From NCBI GenBank assembly GCA_947034895.1, contig OX344763.1, positions 68,219,093 to 68,283,092 on the forward strand: 64,000 nt of DNA, in the 5' to 3' direction. Of the stretch, positions 37,174 through 51,900 are shown in pieces. Within the stretch, counting starts at the first letter, position 1. The number at the start of each line of letters is the position of its first letter. Source of the DNA: Rhytidiadelphus loreus. Its lineage: Eukaryota; Streptophyta; Bryopsida; Hypnales; Hylocomiaceae. The notes beneath the pieces are model-generated. The model searched no databases and was not told where the DNA came from. It saw only the letters and a program-made list of their open reading frames with translations. The position numbers and the translations under genes are program-made.

Positions 37174-40100
37174 ATGGGAAACATGAGGTGCAAGTTGCAA
37201 ATATTCATAAACTCAAGAATTCAAAGAAATACGCAATTGCTCAACACATTGAATGAACTTGTACATGGAATGGAATTATGGATTTTGAACCATGCTTACT
37301 ACTTTAATATGCAAAAGTATATAAAGTCATTAAATCCCTATCAAGAAGAATGAAAAACATGAGGTGCAAGTTGCAAATATTTATAAACTCAAGTATTCAA
37401 AGAAATACGCAATTCTTTAGCACATTGAATGACGTTGTACGTGGAATGGATTATGGAATTCCAACTACACCTAGTACTTTAATTCGCAAAAGTGTATAAA
37501 GTCATTGAATTCCTATCAAGAAGAATGGGAAACATGAGGTGCAAGTTGCAAATATTCATAAACTCAAGTATTCAAAGAAATACGCAATTCTTTAGCACAT
37601 TGAATGACGTTGTACGTGGAATGGATTATGGAATTCCAACTACACCTAGTACTTTAATTCGCAAAAGTGTATAAAGTCATTGAATTCCTATCAAGAAGAA
37701 TGGGAAACATGAGGTGCAAGTTGCAAATATTCATAAACTCAAGAATTCAAAGAAATACGCAATTGCTCAACACATTGAATGAACTTGTACATGGAATGGA
37801 ATTATGGATTTTGAACCATGCTTACTACTTTAATATGCAAAAGTGTATAAAGTCATTAAATCCCTATCAAGAAGAATGGGAAACATGAGGTGCAAGTTGC
37901 AAATATTCATAAACTCAAGTATTCAAAGAAATACGCAATTCTTTAGCACATTGAATGACGTTGTACGTGGAATGGATTATGGAATTCCAACTACACCTAG
38001 TACTTTAATTCGCAAAAGTGTATAAAGTCATTGAATTCCTATCAAGAAGAATGGGAAACATGAGGTGCAAGTTGCAAATATTCATAAACTCAAGAATTCA
38101 ATGAAATACGCAATTGCTCATCACATTGAATGAACTTGTACGGGGAATGGAAATATGGAATTTGAACCATGCCTACTACTTTAATTCGCAAAAGTATATA
38201 GAGTCATTGAATTCCTATCAAGAAGAATGGGAAACATGTCGTGCAAGTTGCAAATATTCATAAACTCAAGAATTCAAAGAAATACGCAATTCCTTAGCAC
38301 ATTGAATGACGTTGTACGTGGAATGGATTATGGAATTCCAACTACACCTAGTACTTTAATTCGCAAAAGTGTATAAAGTCATTGAATTCCTATCAAGAAG
38401 AATGAAAAACATGAGGTGCAAGTTGCAAATATTCATAAACTCAAGAATTCAAAGAAATACGCAATTCTTTAGCACATTGAATGACGTTGTACGTGGAATG
38501 GATTATGGAATTCCAACTACACCTAGTACTTTAATTCGCAAAAGTATATAAAGTCATTGAATTCCTATCAAGAAGAATGGGAAACATGAGGTGCAAGTTG
38601 CAAATATTCATAAACTCAAGAATTCAATGAAATACGCAATTGCTCATCACATTGAATGAACTTGTACGGGGAATGGAAATATGGAATTTGAACCATGCCT
38701 ACTACTTTAATTCGCAAAAGTATATAGAGTCATTGAATTCCTATCAAGAAGAATGAAAAACATGAGGTGCAAGTTGCAAATATTCATAAACTCAAGAATT
38801 CAAAGAAATACGCAATTGCTCAACACATTGAATGAACTTGTACATGGAATGGAATTATGGATTTTGAACCATGCTTACTACTTTAATATGCAAAAGTATA
38901 TAAAGTCATTAAATCCCTATCAAGAAGAATGGGAAACATGTGGTGCAAGTTGCAAATATTCATAAACTCAAGAATTCAATGAAATACGCAATTGCTCATC
39001 ACATTGAATGAACTTGTACGGGGAATGGAAATATGGAATATGAACCATGCCTACTACTTTAATTCGCAAAAGTATATAGAGTCATTGAATTCCTATCAAG
39101 AAGAATGAAAAACATGAGGTGCAAGTTGCAAATATTCATAAACTCAAGAATTCAAAGAAATACGCAATTGCTCAACACATTGAATGAACTTGTACGTGGA
39201 ATGGAAATATGGAATATGAACCATGCCTACTACTTTAATTCGCAAAAGTATATGAAGTCATTGAATCCCTATCAAGAAGAATGGGAAACATGAGGTGCAA
39301 GTTGCAAATATTCATAAACTCAAGAATTCAAAGAAATACGCAATTCCTTAGCACATTGAATGACGTTGTACGTGGAATGGATTATGGAATTCCAACTACA
39401 CCTAGTACTTTAATTCGCAAAAGTATATAAAGTCATTGAATTCCTATCAAGAAGAATGAAAATCATGAGGTGCAAGTTGCAAATATTCATAAACTCAAGA
39501 ATTCAATGAAATACGCAATTGCTCATCACATTGAATGAACTTGTACGGGGAATGGAAATATGGAATTTGAACCATGCCTACTACTTTAATTCGCAAAAGT
39601 ATATAGAGTCATTGAATTCCTATCAAGAAGAATGAAAAACATGAGGTGCAAGTTGCAAATATTCATAAACTCAAGAATTCAATGAAATACGCAATTGCTC
39701 AACACATTGAATGAACTTGTACATGGAATGGAATTATGGATTTTGAACCATGCTTACTACTTTAATATGCAAAAGTATATAGAGTCATTAAATCCCTATC
39801 AAGAAGAATGGGAAACATGTGGTGCAAGTTGCAAATATTCATAAACTCAAGAATTCAAAGAAATACGCAATTGCTCATCACATTGAATGAACTTGTACGT
39901 GGAATGGATTATGGAATTTCAACTACACCTAGTACTATAATTCGCAAAAGTGTATAAAGTCATTGAATTCCTATCAAGAAGAATGGGAAACATGAGGTGC
40001 AAGTTGCAAATATTCATAAACTCAAGAATTCAATGAAATACGCAATTGCTCATCACATTGAATGAACTTGTACGGGGAATGGAAATATGGAATATGAACC

Positions 40101-42267
40101 ATGCCTACTACTTTAATTCGCAAAAGTATATAAAGTCATTGAATTCCTATCAAGAAGAATGGGAAACATGAGGTGCAAGTTGCAAATATTCATAAACTCA
40201 AGAATTCAAAGAAATACGCAATTGCTCAACACATTGAATGAACTTGTACGTGGAATGGAAATATGGAATATGAACCATGCCTACTACTTTAATTCGCAAA
40301 AGTATATAAAGTCATTGAATTCCTATCAAGAAGAATGGGAAACATGAGGTGCAAGTTGCAAATATTCATAAACTCAAGAATTCAATGAAATACGCAATTG
40401 CTCATCACATTGAATGAACTTGTACGGGGAATGGAAATATGGAATATGAACCATGCCTACTACTTTAATTCGCAAAAGTATATAAAGTCATTGAATTCCT
40501 ATCAAGAAGAATGAGAAACATGAGGTGCAAGTTGCAAATATTCATAAACTCAAGAATTCAAAGAAATACGCAATTGCTCAACACATTGAATGAACTTGTA
40601 CATGGAATGGAATTATGGATTTTGAACCATGCTTACTACTTTAATATGCAAAAGTATATAGAGTCATTAAATCCCTATCAAGAAGAATGGGAAACATGTG
40701 GTGCAAGTTGCAAATATTCATAAACTCAAGAATTCAAAGAAATACGCAATTGCTCATCACATTGAATGAACTTGTACGTGGAATGGATTATGGAATTTCA
40801 ACTACACCTAGTACTATAATTCGTAAAAGTGTATAAAGTCATTGAATTGCTATCAAGAAGAATGGGAAACATGAGGTGCAAGTTGCAAATATTCATAAAC
40901 TCAAGAATTCAATGAAATACGCAATTGCTCATCACATTGAATGAACTTGTACGGGGAATGGAAATATGGAATATGAACCATGCCTACTACTTTAATTCGC
41001 AAAAGTATATAAAGTCATTGAATTCCTATCAAGAAGAATGGGAAACATGAGGTGCAAGTTGCAAATATTCATAAACTCAAGAATTCAAAGAAATACGCAA
41101 TTCTTTAGCACATTGAATGACGTTGTACGTGGAATGGATTATGGAATTCCAACTACACCTAGTACTTTAATTCGCAAAAGTGTATAAAGCCATTGAATTC
41201 CTATCAAGAAGAATGGGAAACATGAGGTGCAAGTTGCAAATATTCATAAACTCAAGAATTCAATGAAATACGCAATTGCTCATCACATTGAATGAACTTG
41301 TACGGGGAATGGAAATATGGAATTTGAACCATGCCTACTACTTTAATTCGCAAAAGTATATAGAGTCATTGAATTCCTATCAAGAAGAATGGGAAACATG
41401 TCGTGCAAGTTGCAAATATTCATAAACTCAAGAATTCAAAGAAATACGCAATTCCTTAGCACATTGAATGACGTTGTACGTGGAATGGATTATGGAATTC
41501 CAACTACACCTAGTACTTTAATTCGCAAAAGTGTATAAAGTCATTGAATTCCTATCAAGAAGAATGAAAAACATGAGGTGCAAGTTGCAAATATTCATAA
41601 ACTCAAGAATTCAAAGAAATACGCAATTGCTCAACACATTGAATGAACTTGTACATGGAATGGAATTATGGATTTTGAACCATGCTTACTACTTTAATAT
41701 GCAAAAGTATATAAAGTCATTAAATCCCTATCAAGAAGAATGGGAAACATGTGGTGCAAGTTGCAAATATTCATAAACTCAAGAATTCAAAGAAATACGC
41801 AATTGCTCAACACATTGAATGAACTTGTACATGGAATGGAATTATGGATTTTGAACCATGCTTACTACTTTGATATGCAAAAGTATATAAAGTCATTAAA
41901 TCCCTATCAAGAAGAATGGGAAACATGTGGTGCAAGTTGCAAATATTCATAAACTCAAGAATTCAATGAAATACGCAATTGCTCATCACATTGAATGAAC
42001 TTGTACGGGGAATGGAAATATGGAATATGAACCATGCCTACTACTTTAATTCGCAAAAGTATATAGAGTCATTGAATTCCTATCAAGAAGAATGGGAAAC
42101 ATGAGGTGCAAGTTGCAAATATTCATAAACTCAAGAATTCAATGAAATACGCAATTGCTCATCACATTGAATGAACTTGTACGGGGAATGGAAATATGGA
42201 ATTTGAACCATGCCTACTACTTTAATTCGCAAAAGTATATAGAGTCATTGAATTCCTATCAAGAAGA

Positions 42268-43674
42268 ATGGGAAACATATCGTGCAAGTTGCAAATATTC
42301 ATAAACTCAAGAATTCAAAGAAATACGCAATTGCTCAACACATTGAATGAACTTGTACATGGAATGGAATTATGGATTTTGAACCATGCTTACTACTTTA
42401 ATATGCAAAAGTATATAAAGTCATTAAATCCCTATCAAGAAGAATGGGAAACATGTGGTGCAAGTTGCAAATATTCATAAACTCAAGAATTCAAAGAAAT
42501 ACGCAATTGCTCAACACATTGAATGAACTTGTACATGGAATGGAATTATGGATTTTGAACCATGCTTACTACTTTAATATGCAAAAGTATATAAAGTCAT
42601 TAAATCCCTATCAAGAAGAATGGGAAACATGTGGTGCAAGTTGCAAATATTCATAAACTCAAGAATTCAAAGAAATACGCAATTGCTCAACACATTGAAT
42701 GAACTTGTACATGGAATGGAAATATGGAATTTGAACCATGCCTACTACTTTAATTCGCAAAAGTATATAGAGTCATTGAATTCCTATCAAGAAGAATGGG
42801 AAACATGAGGTGCAAGTTGCAAATATTCATAAACTCAAGAATTCAAAGAAATACGCAATTGCTCAACACATTGAATGAACTTGTACATGGAATGGAAATA
42901 TGGAATTTGAACCATGCCTACTACTTTAATTCGCAAAAGTATATAGAGTCATTGAATTCCTATCAAGAAGAATGAAAAACATGAGGTGCAAGTTGCAAAT
43001 ATTCATAAACTCAAGAATTCAAAGAAATACGCAATTGCTCAACACATTGAATGAACTTGTACATGGAATGGAATTATGGATTTTGAACCATGCTTACTAC
43101 TTTAATATGCAAAAGTATATAAAGTCATTAAATCCCTATCAAGAAGAATGGGAAACATGTGGTGCAAGTTGCAAATATTCATAAACTCAAGAATTCAAAG
43201 AAATACGCAATTGCTCATCACATTGAATGAACTTGTACGTGGAATGGATTATGGAATTTCAACTACACCTAGTACTATAATTCGTAAAAGTGTATAAAGT
43301 CATTGAATTGCTATCAAGAAGAATGGGAAACATGAGGTGCAAGTTGCAAATATTCATAAACTCAAGAATTCAATGAAATACGCAATTGCTCATCACATTG
43401 AATGAACTTGTACGGGGAATGGAAATATGGAATATGAACCATGCCTACTACTTTAATTCGCAAAAGTATATAAAGTCATTGAATTCCTATCAAGAAGAAT
43501 GGGAAACATGAGGTGCAAGTTGCAAATATTCATAAACTCAAGAATTCAAAGAAATACGCAATTGCTCAACACATTGAATGAACTTGTACGTGGAATGGAA
43601 ATATGGAATATGAACCATGCCTACTACTTTAATTCGCAAAAGTATATAAAGTCATTGAATCCCTATCAAGAAGA
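42268..43674. repeat. Eight-monomer module, copy 5
   Basis: Order is W-W-L-L-W-D-M-M (starts 42268 to 43499). The first W has an ACATATCG head instead of ATGAAAAAC, so it was joined to a different left neighbour than in copies 1, 2 and 4. Confidence 0.87.
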
Positions 43675-44551
43675 ATGGGAAACATGTCGTGCAAGTTGCA
43701 AATATTCATAAACTCAAGAATTCAAAGAAATACGCAATTCCTTAGCACATTGAATGACGTTGTACGTGGAATGGATTATGGAATTCCAACTACACCTAGT
43801 ACTTTAATTCGCAAAAGTATATAAAGTCATTGAATTCCTATCAAGAAGAATGGGAAACATGAGGTGCAAGTTGCAAATATTCATAAACTCAAGAATTCAA
43901 TGAAATACGCAATTGCTCATCACATTGAATGAACTTGTACGGGGAATGGAAATATGGAATTTGAACCATGCCTACTACTTTAATTCGCAAAAGTATATAG
44001 AGTCATTGAATTCCTATCAAGAAGAATGAAAAACATGAGGTGCAAGTTGCAAATATTCATAAACTCAAGAATTCAAAGAAATACGCAATTGCTCAACACA
44101 TTGAATGAACTTGTACATGGAATGGAATTATGGATTTTGAACCATGCTTACTACTTTAATATGCAAAAGTATATAAAGTCATTAAATCCCTATCAAGAAG
44201 AATGAAAAACATGAGGTGCAAGTTGCAAATATTCATAAACTCAAGTATTCAAAGAAATACGCAATTCTTTAGCACATTGAATGACGTTGTACGTGGAATG
44301 GATTATGGAATTCCAACTACACCTAGTACTTTAATTCGCAAAAGTGTATAAAGTCATTGAATTCCTATCAAGAAGAATGGGAAACATGAGGTGCAAGTTG
44401 CAAATATTCATAAACTCAAGTATTCAAAGAAATACGCAATTCTTTAGCACATTGAATGACGTTGTACGTGGAATGGATTATGGAATTCCAACTACACCTA
44501 GTACTTTAATTCGCAAAAGTGTATAAAGTCATTGAATTCCTATCAAGAAGA

Positions 44552-45782
44552 ATGGGAAACATGAGGTGCAAGTTGCAAATATTCATAAACTCAAGAATTC
44601 AAAGAAATACGCAATTGCTCAACACATTGAATGAACTTGTACATGGAATGGAATTATGGATTTTGAACCATGCTTACTACTTTAATATGCAAAAGTATAT
44701 AAAGTCATTAAATCCCTATCAAGAAGAATGGGAAACATGTGGTGCAAGTTGCAAATATTCATAAACTCAAGAATTCAAAGAAATACGCAATTGCTCAACA
44801 CATTGAATGAACTTGTACATGGAATGGAAATATGGAATTTGAACCATGCCTACTACTTTAATTCGCAAAAGTATATAGAGTCATTGAATTCCTATCAAGA
44901 AGAATGGGAAACATGAGGTGCAAGTTGCAAATATTCATAAACTCAAGAATTCAAAGAAATACGCAATTGCTCAACACATTGAATGAACTTGTACATGGAA
45001 TGGAAATATGGAATTTGAACCATGCCTACTACTTTAATTCGCAAAAGTATATAGAGTCATTGAATTCCTATCAAGAAGAATGAAAAACATGAGGTGCAAG
45101 TTGCAAATATTCATAAACTCAAGAATTCAAAGAAATACGCAATTGCTCAACACATTGAATGAACTTGTACATGGAATGGAATTATGGATTTTGAACCATG
45201 CTTACTACTTTAATATGCAAAAGTATATAAAGTCATTAAATCCCTATCAAGAAGAATGGGAAACATGTGGTGCAAGTTGCAAATATTCATAAACTCAAGA
45301 ATTCAAAGAAATACGCAATTGCTCATCACATTGAATGAACTTGTACGTGGAATGGATTATGGAATTTCAACTACACCTAGTACTATAATTCGTAAAAGTG
45401 TATAAAGTCATTGAATTGCTATCAAGAAGAATGGGAAACATGAGGTGCAAGTTGCAAATATTCATAAACTCAAGAATTCAATGAAATACGCAATTGCTCA
45501 TCACATTGAATGAACTTGTACGGGGAATGGAAATATGGAATATGAACCATGCCTACTACTTTAATTCGCAAAAGTATATAAAGTCATTGAATTCCTATCA
45601 AGAAGAATGGGAAACATGAGGTGCAAGTTGCAAATATTCATAAACTCAAGAATTCAAAGAAATACGCAATTGCTCAACACATTGAATGAACTTGTACGTG
45701 GAATGGAAATATGGAATATGAACCATGCCTACTACTTTAATTCGCAAAAGTATATGAAGTCATTGAATCCCTATCAAGAAGA
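44552..45782. repeat. Eight-monomer module, copy 6, one W missing
   Basis: Order is W-L-L-W-D-M-M (starts 44552 to 45607), as in copy 3 at a lag of 10191 bp. It is again preceded by two C units with AAGTATTC (44202, 44377). Its last M has GTATATGAAG where copy 3 has GTATATAGAG. Confidence 0.87.
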
Positions 45783-46309
45783 ATGGGAAACATGTCGTGC
45801 AAGTTGCAAATATTCATAAACTCAAGAATTCAAAGAAATACGCAATTCCTTAGCACATTGAATGACGTTGTACGTGGAATGGATTATGGAATTCCAACTA
45901 CACCTAGTACTTTAATTCGCAAAAGTATATAAAGTCATTGAATTCCTATCAAGAAGAATGAAAAACATGAGGTGCAAGTTGCAAATATTCATAAACTCAA
46001 GAATTCAATGAAATACGCAATTGCTCATCACATTGAATGAACTTGTACGGGGAATGGAAATATGGAATTTGAACCATGCCTACTACTTTAATTCGCAAAA
46101 GTATATAGAGTCATTGAATTCCTATCAAGAAGAATGAAAAACATGAGGTGCAAGTTGCAAATATTCATAAACTCAAGAATTCAAAGAAATACGCAATTGC
46201 TCAACACATTGAATGAACTTGTACATGGAATGGAATTATGGATTTTGAACCATGCTTACTACTTTAATATGCAAAAGTATATAAAGTCATTAAATCCCTA
46301 TCAAGAAGA

Positions 46310-47361
46310 ATGAAAAACATGAGGTGCAAGTTGCAAATATTTATAAACTCAAGTATTCAAAGAAATACGCAATTCTTTAGCACATTGAATGACGTTGTAC
46401 GTGGAATGGATTATGGAATTCCAACTACACCTAGTACTTTAATTCGCAAAAGTGTATAAAGTCATTGAATTCCTATCAAGAAGAATGGGAAACATGAGGT
46501 GCAAGTTGCAAATATTCATAAACTCAAGTATTCAAAGAAATACGCAATTCTTTAGCACATTGAATGACGTTGTACGTGGAATGGATTATGGAATTCCAAC
46601 TACACCTAGTACTTTAATTCGCAAAAGTGTATAAAGTCATTGAATTCCTATCAAGAAGAATGGGAAACATGAGGTGCAAGTTGCAAATATTCATAAACTC
46701 AAGAATTCAAAGAAATACGCAATTGCTCAACACATTGAATGAACTTGTACATGGAATGGAATTATGGATTTTGAACCATGCTTACTACTTTAATATGCAA
46801 AAGTGTATAAAGTCATTAAATCCCTATCAAGAAGAATGGGAAACATGAGGTGCAAGTTGCAAATATTCATAAACTCAAGTATTCAAAGAAATACGCAATT
46901 CTTTAGCACATTGAATGACGTTGTACGTGGAATGGATTATGGAATTCCAACTACACCTAGTACTTTAATTCGCAAAAGTGTATAAAGTCATTGAATTCCT
47001 ATCAAGAAGAATGGGAAACATGAGGTGCAAGTTGCAAATATTCATAAACTCAAGAATTCAATGAAATACGCAATTGCTCATCACATTGAATGAACTTGTA
47101 CGGGGAATGGAAATATGGAATTTGAACCATGCCTACTACTTTAATTCGCAAAAGTATATAGAGTCATTGAATTCCTATCAAGAAGAATGGGAAACATGTC
47201 GTGCAAGTTGCAAATATTCATAAACTCAAGAATTCAAAGAAATACGCAATTCCTTAGCACATTGAATGACGTTGTACGTGGAATGGATTATGGAATTCCA
47301 ACTACACCTAGTACTTTAATTCGCAAAAGTGTATAAAGTCATTGAATTCCTATCAAGAAGA
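46310..47361. repeat. Six-monomer block C-C-W-C-L-C with private markers
   Basis: Matches 37350-38401 at a lag of 8960 bp. Shared rarities are AAATATTTATAAAC in the first C, three C units with AAGTATTC, and a W with a GTGTATAAAG tail (46660 and 37700). The neighbours differ on both sides. Confidence 0.85.
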
Positions 47362-48942
47362 ATGAAAAACATGAGGTGCAAGTTGCAAATATTCATAAAC
47401 TCAAGAATTCAAAGAAATACGCAATTGCTCAACACATTGAATGAACTTGTACATGGAATGGAATTATGGATTTTGAACCATGCTTACTACTTTAATATGC
47501 AAAAGTATATAAAGTCATTAAATCCCTATCAAGAAGAATGGGAAACATGTGGTGCAAGTTGCAAATATTCATAAACTCAAGAATTCAAAGAAATACGCAA
47601 TTGCTCAACACATTGAATGAACTTGTACATGGAATGGAATTATGGATTTTGAACCATGCTTACTACTTTGATATGCAAAAGTATATAAAGTCATTAAATC
47701 CCTATCAAGAAGAATGGGAAACATGTGGTGCAAGTTGCAAATATTCATAAACTCAAGAATTCAATGAAATACGCAATTGCTCATCACATTGAATGAACTT
47801 GTACGGGGAATGGAAATATGGAATATGAACCATGCCTACTACTTTAATTCGCAAAAGTATATAGAGTCATTGAATTCCTATCAAGAAGAATGGGAAACAT
47901 GAGGTGCAAGTTGCAAATATTCATAAACTCAAGAATTCAATGAAATACGCAATTGCTCATCACATTGAATGAACTTGTACGGGGAATGGAAATATGGAAT
48001 TTGAACCATGCCTACTACTTTAATTCGCAAAAGTATATAGAGTCATTGAATTCCTATCAAGAAGAATGGGAAACATATCGTGCAAGTTGCAAATATTCAT
48101 AAACTCAAGAATTCAATGAAATACGCAATTCCTTAGCACATTGAATGACGTTGTACGTGGAATGGATTATGGAATTCCAACTACACCTAGTACTTTAATT
48201 CGCAAAAGTGTATAAAGTCATTGAATTCCTATCAAGAAGAATGGGAAACATGAGGAGCAAGTTGCAAATATTCATAAACTCAAGAATTCAATGAAATACG
48301 CAATTGCTCATCACATTGAATGAACCTGTACGGGGAATGGAAATATGGAATTTGAACCATGCCTACTACTTTAATTCGCAAAAGTATATAGAGTCATTGA
48401 ATTCCTATCAAGAAGAATGGAAAACATGAGGTGCAAGTTGCAAATATTCATAAACTCAAGAATTCAAAGAAATACGCAATTCCTTAGCACATTGAATGAC
48501 GTTGTACGTGGAATGGATTATGGAATTCCAACTACACCTAGTACTTTAATTCACAAAAGTATATAAAGTCATTGAATCCCTATCAAGAAGAATGGGAAAC
48601 ATGTCGTGCAAGTTGCAAATATTCATAAACTCAAGAATTCAAAGAAATACGCAATTCCTTAGCACATTGAATGACGTTGTACGTGGAATGGATTATGGAA
48701 TTCCAACTACACCTAGTACTTTAATTCGCAAAAGTATATAAAGTCATTGAATTCCTATCAAGAAGAATGAAAAACATGAGGTGCAAGTTGCAAATATTCA
48801 TAAACTCAAGAATTCAATGAAATACGCAATTGCTCATCACATTGAATGAACTTGTACGGGGAATGGAAATATGGAATTTGAACCATGCCTACTACTTTAA
48901 TTCGCAAAAGTATATAGAGTCATTGAATTCCTATCAAGAAGA

Positions 48943-51900
48943 ATGAAAAACATGAGGTGCAAGTTGCAAATATTCATAAACTCAAGAATTCAAAGAAATA
49001 CGCAATTGCTCAACACATTGAATGAACTTGTACATGGAATGGAATTATGGATTTTGAACCATGCTTACTACTTTAATATGCAAAAGTATATAAAGTCATT
49101 AAATCCCTATCAAGAAGAATGGGAAACATGTGGTGCAAGTTGCAAATATTCATAAACTCAAGAATTCAAAGAAATACGCAATTGCTCATCACATTGAATG
49201 AACTTGTACGTGGAATGGATTATGGAATTTCAACTACACCTAGTACTATAATTCGTAAAAGTGTATAAAGTCATTGAATTGCTATCAAGAAGAATGGGAA
49301 ATATGAGGTGCAAGTTGCAAATATTCATAAACTCAAGAATTCAATGAAATACGCAATTGCTCATCACATTGAATGAACTTGTACGGGGAATGGAAATATG
49401 GAATATGAACCATGCCTACTACTTTAATTCGCAAAAGTATATAAAGTCATTGAATTCCTATCAAGAAGAATGGGAAACATGAGGTGCAAGTTGCAAATAT
49501 TCATAAACTCAAGAATTCAATGAAATACGCAATTGCTCAACACATTGAATGAACTTGTACGTGGAATGGAAATATGGAATATGAACCATGCCTACTACTT
49601 TAATTCGCAAAAGTATATGAAGTCATTGAATCCCTATCAAGAAGAATGAAAAACATGAGGTGCAAGTTGCAAATATTCATAAACTCAAGTATTCAAAGAA
49701 ATACGCAATTCTTTAGCACATTGAATGACGTTGTACGTGGAATGGATTATGGGATTCCAACTACACCTAGTACTTTAATTCGCAAAAGTGTATAAAGTAA
49801 TTGAATTCCTATCAAGAAGAATGGGAAACATGAGGTGCAAGTTGCAAATATTCATAAACTCAAGAATTCAATGAAATACGCAATTGCTCATCACATTGAA
49901 TGAACTTGTACGGGGAATGGAAATATGGAATTTGAACCATGCCTACTACTTTAATTCGCAAAAGTATATAGAGTCATTGAATTCCTATCAAGAAGAATGG
50001 GAAACATGTCGTGCAAGTTGCAAATATTCATAAACTCAAGAATTCAAAGAAATACGCAATTCCTTAGCACATTGAATGACGTTGTACGTGGAATGGATTA
50101 TGGAATTCCAACTACACCTAGTACTTTAATTCGCAAAAGTGTATAAAGTCATTGAATTCCTATCAAGAAGAATGAAAAACATGAGGTGCAAGTTGCAAAT
50201 ATTCATAAACTCAAGAATTCAAAGAGATACGCAATTGCTCAACACATTGAATGAACTTGTACATGGAATGGAATTATGGATTTTGAACCATGCTTACTAC
50301 TTTAATATGCAAAAGTATATAAAGTCATTAAATCCCTATCAAGAAGAATGGGAAACATGTGGTGCAAGTTGCAAATATTCATAAACTCAAGAATTCAATG
50401 AAATACGCAATTGCTCATCACATTGAATGAACTTGTACGGGGAATGGAAATATGGAATATGAACCATGCCTACTACTTTAATTCGCAAAAGTATATAGAG
50501 TCATTGAATTCCTATCAAGAAGAATGGGAAACATGAGGTGCAAGTTGCAAATATTCATAAACTCAAGAATTCAATGAAATACGCAATTGCTCATCACATT
50601 GAATGAACTTGTACGGGGAATGGAAATATGGAATTTGAACCATGCCTACTACTTTAATTCGCAAAAGTATATAGAGTCATTGAATTCCTATCAAGAAGAA
50701 TGGGAAACATGTCGTGCAAGTTGCAAATATTCATGAACTCAAGAATTCAAAGAAATACGCAATTCCTTAGCACATTGAATGACGTTGTACGTGGAATGGA
50801 TTATGGAATTCCAACTACACCTAGTACTTTAATTCGCAAAAGTATATAAAGTCATTGAATTCCTATCAAGAAGAATGGGAAACATGTCGTGCAAGTTGCA
50901 AATATTCATAAACTCAAGAATTCAAAGAAATACGCAATTCCTTAGCACATTGAATGACGTTGTACGTGGAATAGATTATGGAATTCCAACTACACCTAGT
51001 ACTTTAATTCGCAAAAGTATATAAAGTCATTGAGTCCCTATAAAGAAGAATGGGAAACATGTCGTGCAAGTTGCAAATATTCATAAACTCAAGAATTCAA
51101 AGAAATACGCAATTCCTTAGCACATTGAATGACGTTGTACGTGGAATAGATTATGGAATTCCAACTACACCTAGTACTTTCATTCGCAAAAGTATATAAA
51201 GTCATTGAGTCCCTATAAAGAAGAATGGGAAACATGTCGTGCAAGTTGCAAATATTCATACACTCAAGAATTCAAAGAAATACGCAATTGCTCATCACAT
51301 TGAATGAACTTGTACGTGGAATGGATTATGGAATTTCAAATACACCTAGTACTATAATTCCCAAAAGTGTATAAAGTCATTGAATTCCTATCAAGAAGAA
51401 TGGGAAACATGAGGTGCAAGTTGCAAATATTCATAAACTCAAGAATTCAATGAAATACGCAATTGCTCATCACATTGAATGAACTTGTACGGGGAATGGA
51501 AATATGGAATTTGAACCATGCCTACTACTTTAATTCGCAAAAGTATATAGAGTCATTGAATTCCTATCAAGAAGAATGGGAAACATGTCGTGCAAGTTGC
51601 AAATATTCATAAACTCAAGAATTCAATGAAATACGCAATTGCTCATCACATTGAATGAACTTGTACGGGGAATGGAAATATGGAATTTGAACCATGCCTA
51701 CTACTTTAATTCGCAAAAGTATATAGAGTCATTGAATTCCTATCAAGAAGAATGGGAAACATGTCGTGCAAGTTGCAAATATTCATAAACTCAAGAATTC
51801 AAAGAAATACGCAATTGCTCAACACATTGAATGAACTTGTACGTGGAATGGAAATATGGAATATGAACCATGCCTACTACTTTAATTCTCAAAAGTATAT

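Larger units (their letters stand above)
29266..38752. repeat. Superblock S2 (9487 bp)
   Basis: Opens with the same triplet as S1. Its first 3163 bp (29266-32428) match 38753-41915 at a constant lag of 9487 bp, including a one-off ATGAAAATCATG head at 29969 and 39456. The stretch 32253-35415 matches 42444-45606 at a lag of 10191 bp, and 37350-38401 matches 46310-47361 at a lag of 8960 bp. It carries three copies of the W-W-L-L-W-D-M-M module and a cluster of C monomers with AAGTATTC and CTTTAGC. Confidence 0.82.
38753..48942. repeat. Superblock S3 (10190 bp)
   Basis: Third superblock, opening with the S1/S2 triplet at 38753, 38929 and 39105. It contains an internal repeat: 41564-42267 returns at 47362-48065 (lag 5798 bp), marked by the private TTTGATATGC in W units 41740 and 47538. 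Both copies are followed by an ACATATCG head (42268, 48066). The changing lags to S2 (9487, 10191, 8960 bp) show separate gains and losses of whole monomers. Confidence 0.8.
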
